A DNA stretch of 64,000 bases, taken from Periplaneta americana (lineage: Eukaryota > Arthropoda > Insecta > Blattodea > Blattidae). The notes below the pieces were generated by a model, which saw only the letters and a program-made list of their open reading frames with translations, searched no databases and was not told where the DNA came from. Positions within the stretch are counted from its first letter, which is position 1. Each line of letters opens with the position of its first letter. Of this stretch, positions 57,540 to 64,000 are shown piece by piece. The position numbers were made by a program, and so were the translations under genes. The stretch lies in NCBI RefSeq assembly GCF_040183065.1, contig NC_091127.1, positions 109,495,834 to 109,559,833 on the forward strand. Direction: 5' to 3'.

Positions 57540-57830
57540 ATTATCAAGTTGGTCTTGACATTTCCTGTTACTACAGCTTCCTCCTAAAGAAGTATGAACA
57601 CACTCAAAAGAGTAAAAAAATATCCTCGTAATTCAATGAAAAATGAAAGATTAAGTTCTCTCAGTACAATCGCCATTGAAAAGAAACTGGTTGAACAACT
57701 TGCTATTGTTCAGAGTTTCAAGGAACGAGTAATTGATATTTTGCAACCAAGAAGAATCAACGCCTGGACCTGCTGTATTAAAAAAATGCAAGGTAAGCAG
57801 ATTTTTTCAGCCTACCCAATATTCACATCT
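57540..57830 (+). pseudogene. hAT dimerisation-domain remnant 2
   Basis: From 57554 a frame reads LTFPVTTASS, then a stop in place of Glu, then RSMNTLKRVKKYPRNSMKNE and RLSSLSTIAIEKKLVEQL. This is the conserved hAT C-terminus with one nonsense codon. It resembles ZMYM6/ZNF862-type hAT proteins more than the transposase at 16194-17765. The frame runs to 57831. Confidence 0.75.
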
Positions 57831-57844
57831 TAGCTTCGCCACTG

Positions 57845-57846
57845 CT

Positions 57847-57882
<36 letters not shown>

Positions 57883-57883
57883 T
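57845..57883. repeat. (ATC)n microsatellite
   Basis: About twelve triplets immediately after the hAT remnant. Confidence 0.95.
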
Positions 57884-58399
57884 ATTCTTACATTCTACAA
57901 GCTAACTATCATGGTAACTCAAAATGTTAGCGCATTAGGCTTATAAATTCCTGAATTTATAACTTGTGTTGGGAAAGCACATTATCCAATTAACACAGAG
58001 CTTTACCCTGGGTACTCCAGTACCCCTGAGACATCCCAACAATTCGTTATATTCATTAGGAGTATAATGTAGACGCACCACCTGTGGTGCACTCTGTATA
58101 ATGTCCGATCAACTAAGTGGTTTGTGCTTCTTGGCACTAGCAACATCTATGAAACATGCTTTTAGAGTCAGGATGAATAAGCTGTTAAGTTAAGGGCCTG
58201 CCAATGCACCAAAAAACATCCTACAAATCAAAAACTCCAGGAGTTGCCACTCCTCTCATGTCTTGTTTTTAATCCTTTAGAGTAGGCCTACCATTCCAGT
58301 ACATGATATATGGTGGGACATGAACAACGAATTGTTTTGAATTGCTATTTCTGCTAGAGTACACAGTGTTTCCAAAATCAAGGTGATTATCGTATGGAT

Positions 58400-58614
58400 A
58401 CAACACGCTTCATGATCAATGACTATCCACTTAATACACTACTTTATGCAGATGACCAGATCATTTTAGCTAATTCTGAAGACAATTTACAAAAGGCAGT
58501 ATACTTTACAACAAATATCAAACGACTATAATCTGAATATCTGTACAAAGAAAACTAAAATAATGGCTTTTGAAGGGAAAAATCATCAAAGATCTAAAAT
58601 TGTTATTAATAACA
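58400..58614 (+). pseudogene. LINE RT fragment, left half of a split element
   Basis: The frame reads PLNTLLYADDQIILANSEDN with an intact YADD, then after a frameshift NDYNLNICTKKTKIMAFEGK and KIVINNN. It stops abruptly at the terminal repeat of the inserted transposon at 58615. Its continuation is at 61372-61905. Confidence 0.85.
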
Positions 58615-58821
58615 ACACTGAACAACAAGAATTTTGTTCGTCTTAAAACAATGTGTCCTTCATGATTTGGTGTGCGCTCAATCCGAAAATGCATCTCTTT
58701 TCTTCATATCACGTAAGGTTTTTACTTTTCGATAAGCGCTCCTCCAGGAAGCATCTGGTGCGGGTTGGGGGTTGTAAACCACAACAAATGCTAATGCATT
58801 TTATGAGTGTGTGACCTATTT

Positions 58822-59018
58822 CATCATCATCAGTTAGCGCTACAACCCGGGGTGGGTTTTGGCCTCCTTAACAGCCTTCCATCTTACTCTGTCCTTCACC
58901 ATATTAGTCCATCTTCTCACTCCCATAATTTCAAGATCTTTGGATACCCCGTCCATTCACCTCAGCTTTGGTCTACCCTTTCTCCTCCTGTTATATAGTC
59001 TACCTTTTAACATTTTAA
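58822..59018 (-). mobile_element. Short LINE 3' end with 14-bp TSD
   Basis: On the minus strand the frame gives a LINE C-terminal end (VRRWTNMVKDRVRW-like, then KEAKTHPGL) followed by a (TGA)n tail at the low-coordinate end. Exact direct repeats tgtgtgacctattt at 58808-58821 and 59019-59032 flank the 197-bp insert. Confidence 0.9.
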
Positions 59019-59157
59019 TGTGTGACCTATTTACGGTTTCTTATAGTTGTTGGTATGTTCTTTTGTACTTCCAATAAATAAACAGATATTGGTCCCTTCT
59101 GTTCAGTAAATTTCATGACAGTTCAAAGTGAGGTGCATGCAAACAAGGGTTTGATTT

Positions 59158-59220
59158 TCAGTATTTAAAAGAAAAGTTTGCCAATTTGAGTGAAGGGAAA
59201 TTAAAAGAGGGCTTTTCATC
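59158..59220 (+). pseudogene. Transposon ORF, upstream half
   Basis: The frame YLKEKFANLSEGKLKEGFSS runs up to the LINE insertion point at 59220. The coding continues beyond the LINE at 60638. I recall this protein only as an uncharacterised transposon-associated ORF in insects. No enzymatic motif is visible in this half. Confidence 0.55.
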
Positions 59221-60629
59221 TTCTCTTCTTCTTCTAGATGTAGGCCTAAAGACCTGTTAGTTGCAGGGAGTTGCTCCATCTTCTTTTAGGACGACCGGGA
59301 CTCCTCTTGCCTACTGGTATGCTGTCTCTTACTATTCGAGTCATACGATCTTCAGGCATCCTTGATACGTGTGCTGCCCATTATGCTCTTCGTGTTTCCA
59401 CCCATTCACCTATTTCTTGTATTTGGCATTGGTTCCTTATATCCGTATTTTTTTATTTTATCCAGTCTTGTTTTTCCAACTATTTTCCTTAATGCTTTCA
59501 TTTCTACAGTATTTATCAATTGTTTTGATCTAGTGGTTTCGGCTCCTGTTTTGGCATCATATGTTAAAATTGGCCGTACTACTGTTTTATATATAAAGGT
59601 TTTCGTCTCTAATTGTAGATATTTATTATTCCAGATGGTATCGTTCAGGGATCCTGAGATTTGTGATGCTTTCACTATCTGCTGATTAACTTCAGCTATT
59701 AGGCCTTTATGGCTTGTTATCATAACACCAAGATATTGGAAGTGATTCACTTGTTCTACGACCTTATCACATAATTGCAATTTACATCTGACTGGTTCTT
59801 TAGAAACAGTTAATACTTTAGTTTTCTTTGTAGATATTTTCAAGTTACATTTGTCACATGTCTGAGCAAATTTATAGAGAAATCGTTGAAGCGAATCCTC
59901 TGAATCAGCTATTAACACTGTGTCATCAGCATAACATAATACATTTACGTTCCTATTTCCCATTTTAAAACCACGAAGTCCTTTCAATTCTAAAATTATA
60001 GCATTAATTAAAATATTAAAAAGGAGTGGGCTGAGAGAGTCTCCTTGACGGATTCCTTTATTTGTTGGTAGTATTTTACCGAGTTTACCATCCAATTTTA
60101 CTTTACAAGAATTATATGTATATATATCTTGGATGAGGTGTATAATCCCATTGGATGTATTTTGTTTTTCAAGACTTTGTATGACATGTTTTAATCTAAT
60201 ATTGTCAAAGGCTTTTTCGATGTCAATGAAACAGAAGTAAACTGGTTTATTGAATTCTAATGCCTTTTCGCTTAATTGCCTTATGATGAATATGGCATCT
60301 GTGCACGATCTGTTCTTCCGGAATCCTTGTTCATCTTGGAGTGTTATAATTTCTGTTAACCTATTTGTAATTATTTTTGTTGTCAATTTTAAACAGCTGT
60401 CAAGGAGATTTATCCCGCTATAATTATCTGGTAGCTGCTTATCTCCATTCTTCTGGGATTTTCGCATGTCTGAATATATGTTGCATAAGAGTTATAATTT
60501 TCTTATATAATGGCTGTCCTCCACATTTTATCATTTCATTAGTAATAGGTACCATTTTCACCAGGGGATTACGATTTTTCAGATTTCGAATTGTATCGGA
60601 AATTTCTTCTTCAGTCACTTCTACCACGA
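59221..60629 (-). mobile_element. LINE with long open RT frame
   Basis: The 353-codon minus-strand frame (59406-60467) contains RT blocks in order: LPDNYSGINLLDSCLKLTTK, DEQGFRKNRSCTDAIFIIRQ, CFIDIEKAFDNI (first catalytic Asp), GIRQGDSLSPLLFNILINA, LCYADDTVLIAD (YADD intact) and NHFQYLGVMI. An upstream piece (60439-60636) is in another frame, and the C-terminal end VGKRSPGRPKRRW lies past a frameshift near 59410. Flanking 8-bp repeats ttttcatc at 59213-59220 and 60630-60637 mark the insertion. The only long RT frame in the window, but the element is 5'-truncated. Confidence 0.88.
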
Positions 60630-60637
60630 TTTTCATC

Positions 60638-61020
60638 AGTTCACGAACTCACAAAGTTATGGCTGACTCTTTGTTCGAGGAAAACTTATGGCACGGCGCG
60701 CTTTCAAAGATATTTGTTCAAATTTCCTTGGAAATTCTAGGCCATATAAATACATAAAACTTGTGGAAATCATGTTAAGTGCATATGAGGAAATGGGGTG
60801 TAATATGTCTTCCAAAATGCACTTTTTACATTCTCATTTGGATTTCTTTCCTCCTAACCTTGGAGCAGTAAGCGACAAGCATGGGGAAAGATTTCATCAA
60901 GAAATATCTGAAATGGAAAGGCAATATAAAGGATGATCATCAATCAGCATGCTTGCAGACTATTGTTAGTTCCGTGTAAAAGACAATCCTGGATTTAGTT
61001 ATAAACGGAAGTCATCCAGA
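60638..61020 (+). pseudogene. Transposon ORF, downstream half
   Basis: After small frameshifts it reads RAFKDICSNFLGNSRPYKYI, then GCNMSSKMHFLHSHLDFFPP and GAVSDKHGERFHQEISEMER, then stops interrupt ADYC*FRVKDNPGF and KRKSSRKFF. The HFLHSHLDFFP..LGAVSDEHGERFHQ-like block is widespread in insect genomes as an uncharacterised repeat protein. Its place inside TIRs suggests it belongs to the transposon's own product. Activity is lost. Confidence 0.65.
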
Positions 61021-61371
61021 AAATTCTTTTAGATGATAAGTTCAAATTTCAAGATTTTTCTCATTATACACACGAATATTTTTGTCGTTGTTGTGTCTTT
61101 TGTGTTTCAAATTATGTAACATCATTTTGTATCCAGTATACGTTTTTCAAGTATATGAGGCATTTTGAATCCTTTGTTGTTGTAATTTTATCAGTAGCAG
61201 TGAAAAAAAAAATAATAAATTTTTTCATAAAAAATTAAATCCACTTTCCCCGGAAAATGGTACGTGATGGGGCTATGTAGTTTTAAATTCAGATTTAGGG
61301 CACATATATTAGTAATATTCACCTATTTTATTTCGGATCAATACAAAAAGTAAAAATTTGTTGTTCAGTGT

Positions 61372-61905
61372 AATCAATGTATAGAACAAGTCAGTGAATT
61401 TAATTGCCTCGGTTGTAATCTCTCCTATATAAACTCTAGGGATGGAGATATAAAATTATCCAAGTTTCAACAACTTTTAGGTACTGTACAATAAAAACAA
61501 CTTTACTAAAGGAAGTCAGATTAGAGACAATTTTGAAATTTTATAAAACAATGGCAGTCCCAACTTTTTTATGTGAATCAGAAACATCATCTTTAACATC
61601 AAATCAACTCCGAAGAATAGAAGTGCCTGAGTTGAGACTGCTAAGACCCCTAGCGCGCTATACTCTTTTTGATCATAAACGGAATGTTGACATCAGAGAG
61701 GAATTACACATCACAGCCATCACTGAAACCATAAAAGTTTACCGAGATATGGACACATATCACGGATGCCCAGTTACAGGCTACCTCAAAGATTGTTTGC
61801 TTACAGACATAACAGGAAGAGAGATCTTGGAAGGCCGAAAAAGCAATGGAAAGACCAGCTCACTTGAAGCGGAACAGGCCAGAAGGCCTAATCCTTGACA
61901 GAATT
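61372..61905 (+). pseudogene. LINE C-terminal region, right half of split element
   Basis: Frames read IEQVSEFNCLGCNLSYINS, then MKFYKTMAVPTFLCESETSS and QLRRIEVPELRLLRPLARYT with DHKRNVDIREELHI, ending ...EQARRPNP before a stop at about 61898. These follow directly, in family order, on the segment at 58400-58614 and show that the 2.76-kb transposon is inserted between them. Confidence 0.85.
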
Positions 61906-62037
61906 TGATGACTGAAACAGAGTATATACCTATAGTTTTAAAATGATGTTTTATACTGTTGGATGTTCATGTCCTATCCATTAGGTACATTATAAGATAA
62001 TGGAGGATAATGAATTTAAATACTATTATAGTCACAA

Positions 62038-62262
62038 TCATGCCATGGTATGAAAGAAAAATTTCACAACCTCGAGCGGGAATCGAACCTGCGACTTCCT
62101 GTAATATGTCACATCAACGGACGTATATACGTCACCAAACATCGTAAGATGAAGGTTACAATGGAGGATAACTTCGTTGGTGGCTAAGTGTACAAAATAG
62201 TTTTTTATCTTCCCCCTTTTAGAAGGAAACATCACAGCATCCCGTGCCATAGCTATGTGATT
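62038..62262 (-). repeat. SINE-like tRNA-related repeat, reversed
   Basis: On the minus strand a B box (cgcaggttcgattcccgctc) lies near 62077-62096. The 5' half of a tRNA-like head may be in 'cgttgatgtgacatattac'. No duplicated target site found. It might be one of two abutting fragments, since SINE-like words continue to 62450. Confidence 0.4.
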
Positions 62263-62439
62263 TAAGGAGTTTTGCCAAGGAAGAAAGTTTTTTCATGAAC
62301 TTTCGAGCAGTGTATGGGACAGGTGCCCACTTAACATAGTGATAAATTTGAGGAGCTACAGTTAAACAGTAGTGGCATGCAATAGCATCGCAGTTAAGGC
62401 ATTGTGTTACAAGTTGGAAAGTCGCAGTTTTGATTTCCG

Positions 62440-62760
62440 ATGAAGTCAGGGATTTTACAATTTTTTTCCCTCCATTCTTGCCTATGTATCCATAAATTTT
62501 CATCAATATTCCATTCTCCCATTATTGTGTTGACGTCCTGTATCCATGTAACAGGTTTCCCCCCCCCCCCCCCCTCCCATTCTAGTATTTTTCTTGGTGT
62601 CCTTTCATCTGTCTTCCTGTTGGTGTGTTCGTACTATTCTAATAATTGTTTTTGTTTTATGAAATCTAAAATTAAACTCTGAACATCCATTTTTTTCTCT
62701 AATAATCTCATTTCTAATTTTATTTTTCCTAGATATCTTTGAAGGACGTCTCCAAAAGTG
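62440..62760 (-). pseudogene. LINE C-terminal fragment with poly-C tract
   Basis: On the minus strand the broken frames give 'TNRKTDERTPRKILEW' followed by a Gly-only run from a poly-C tract (62559-62573), then VTWIQDVNTIMGEW-like text. The layout fits a LINE C-terminus. The homopolymer has probably expanded. Confidence 0.45.
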
Positions 62761-63029
62761 AATTGCTCCTGCAATTAATTTTGTTCAGCACTGACAGAGA
62801 GAAGAGTTTCTCCCAACCAGCACCAAGATGACCAGACGTCCAGTCTCGGTATTTACTAGTTTGTCCTGGTATCCCAGAAAGTTCTCGGGATGCGAAAATG
62901 TCCTGGTTTCCTTGTACAGGTTGAAACAATGTTTCCTTGCACTGGTGAAAATGCTTTGAAAACGGTTTTATTTTCCCCTTGAAATGTAACGTGATTTACT
63001 GAAAATATGTCAGCAGCTCCATATAGGAT

Positions 63030-63560
63030 CCAGAATTTCATGGCATGGTTGACACCTGCTCTGCTGTGAAAAATTTACTTGATAAATTAGATGAAGTGCA
63101 GCAGTGTACTACTTCATCTCAATTTGGAACTTATACTGATGCTTTTATCATTAATTGTGTGGAGTACATCAGAGATGGATCCAATATGATGAAAAGCTCA
63201 ACTTATTTGAATGGACAACTCTCAAGAAGAAATTAGTGCGGGATGAAGTAGAAAAGTGTATAAACAGTTTATCGGCAAAGTGTAAAGCACCATTAGAAAA
63301 TGTCAGTGAAAATTTGTTGTTTGATGACGTCACTCAATTATAAGAAACTACAGATATGGATCTGAGACAAAAGAATATGAAAAAAGAAATGCGACTGACA
63401 GGTGGAATTGTATTGCACGAAAATGTAAAGAAAACTATGTTACTTTGGACAACATTTTATTTGTTGAGTATTTGTTGTCTTTCAGGGAGCAATGCAAGTC
63501 TAGAACATGTTTCCAAAGTTATGAACATTTATTAGACGATCAAAATAACCATGCTTCCCT
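63030..63560 (+). pseudogene. Unrecognised degenerate coding-like sequence
   Basis: Two overlapping frames (63045-63236 and 63155-63343) continue one another: NLLDKLDEVQQCTTSSQFGT and YTDAFIINCVEYIRDGSNMM, then LKKKLVRDEVEKCINSLSAK and APLENVSENLLFDDVTQL. After a stop at 63341-63343 the frame goes on (DMDLRQKNMKKEMRLTGGI and FYLLSICCLSGSNASLEHVS). The composition is protein-like and frameshifts suggest a pseudogene or transposon-derived ORF, perhaps of a hAT-type zinc-finger protein. I do not recognise the family. Confidence 0.4.
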
Positions 63561-64000
63561 AAATTTAGTTAAAACCAGTGCTGTAGTTGGGCCGGTATGA
63601 GGTGGTACATCGTACCATCTAAAATAAAAACTCGCTGTTACCGTACCAGAAAAACATATAGACTCGGAAATATATTAATTATGTTTAAATAATCTTTTAA
63701 TATACTTTGAAATGGAGAATATTAGCTATTTGAAAAACATTTTGATTTTGATATCTGGCATAATCGTAGTGGCTGGCATCTCGTATTCTTTGCTTAAATG
63801 CTTGTCCATTCGTTGTTTTATTGAAAACCATGGTCTGGCACTTCAGGAGTAGGCTAGTTGTGATTTGTTAATTTCAAGCACCTAGGCTCGTTGATTTCAA
63901 GCTTGCATGCCGCTGTGTATTTCTATAAGTAATTAACGCTAACTTTATGCATGGAGCCTCAAGAAATCTGCTACACTGATTCGCTAATTTCAAAACTTGC
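63561..64000. other. No gene recognised
   Basis: Sequence to the window edge without an exon. 'tgggccggtatgaggtggta' near 63587-63606 might be the end of a repeat that continues the preceding coding-like remnant. Confidence 0.35.

Larger units (their letters stand above)
58615..61371 (+). mobile_element. DNA transposon with ACACTG termini splitting a LINE
   Basis: ACACTGAACAACAA at 58615-58628 recurs inverted at 61358-61371. The insertion separates two halves of one LINE reading frame. CACTG-type ends occur in the CACTA/Chapaev (CMC) group, but I find no clear short TSD, so the superfamily is only suggested. Inside are two LINE insertions and the two halves of an ORF (59158-59220 and 60638-61020). 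Confidence 0.72.

Noticed and set aside
59406..60467. 353-codon RT frame as a host gene
   Set aside because: It encodes LINE reverse transcriptase with YADD, is flanked by a target-site duplication and is frameshifted at both ends.

Overview
The window looks like a piece of an AT-rich insect nuclear genome. The evidence is spliced genes with GT..AG introns, very long introns, and several tRNA-derived SINE families, non-LTR retrotransposons, hAT and pogo/mariner-like DNA transposons and MITEs inserted into one another. The commonest SINE has a tail built around 'ggttttttccggggttttcc' and 'aaataacctaagatgttgat'. I associate that tail with cockroach sequence (Periplaneta-like), so my best guess is a cockroach or a relative. 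This is inference from memory, not a search. No bacterial, organellar or viral gene was seen.

Only two host protein-coding genes are supported, and they lie head to head. On the minus strand, 26184-27080 is the first coding exon (299 codons) of osa/ARID1, the large subunit of the SWI/SNF (BAP) chromatin-remodelling complex. It ends at a GTAAGT donor, and no later osa exon is recognisable down to position 1, so the following intron seems to exceed 26 kb. On the plus strand, 28468-39655 holds a complete four-exon jagunal gene. It encodes a 191-residue, four-pass ER membrane protein ending in a di-lysine (KKAE) retrieval signal. The 1.4 kb between the two start codons is a candidate shared promoter region.

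Layout: 1-26183 is osa intron and/or unassigned sequence. It carries SINEs, a long foldback element (5419-6142), non-LTR retrotransposon fragments (9679-13938) and a nearly intact hAT transposon (15957-18239) with a perfect 8-bp target-site duplication and an open 523-residue transposase. 28557-39526 is jagunal introns. Intron 3 (8.9 kb) is packed with nested SINEs, LINE remnants, MITEs and a decayed mariner-like transposase, and a 48-bp LINE tail inserted just upstream of the last exon. 39656-64000 has no recognisable host gene after the jagunal 3' region. It holds a pogo-like element split by a LINE (45931-48482), an 87-bp-arm palindrome, a TA-flanked MITE, a DNA transposon with a stopped ORF (52943-54616), hAT remnants near 57 kb, and a nest at 58.4-61.9 kb in which a LINE is split by a DNA transposon that is itself split twice by LINEs.

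Most of what is distinctive here is the mobile-element layer. A 182-bp palindromic MITE family occurs three times with 7-bp duplications, and the octamer TAGGCCTA is strikingly over-represented. I found no clear new biological system with genes of its own.
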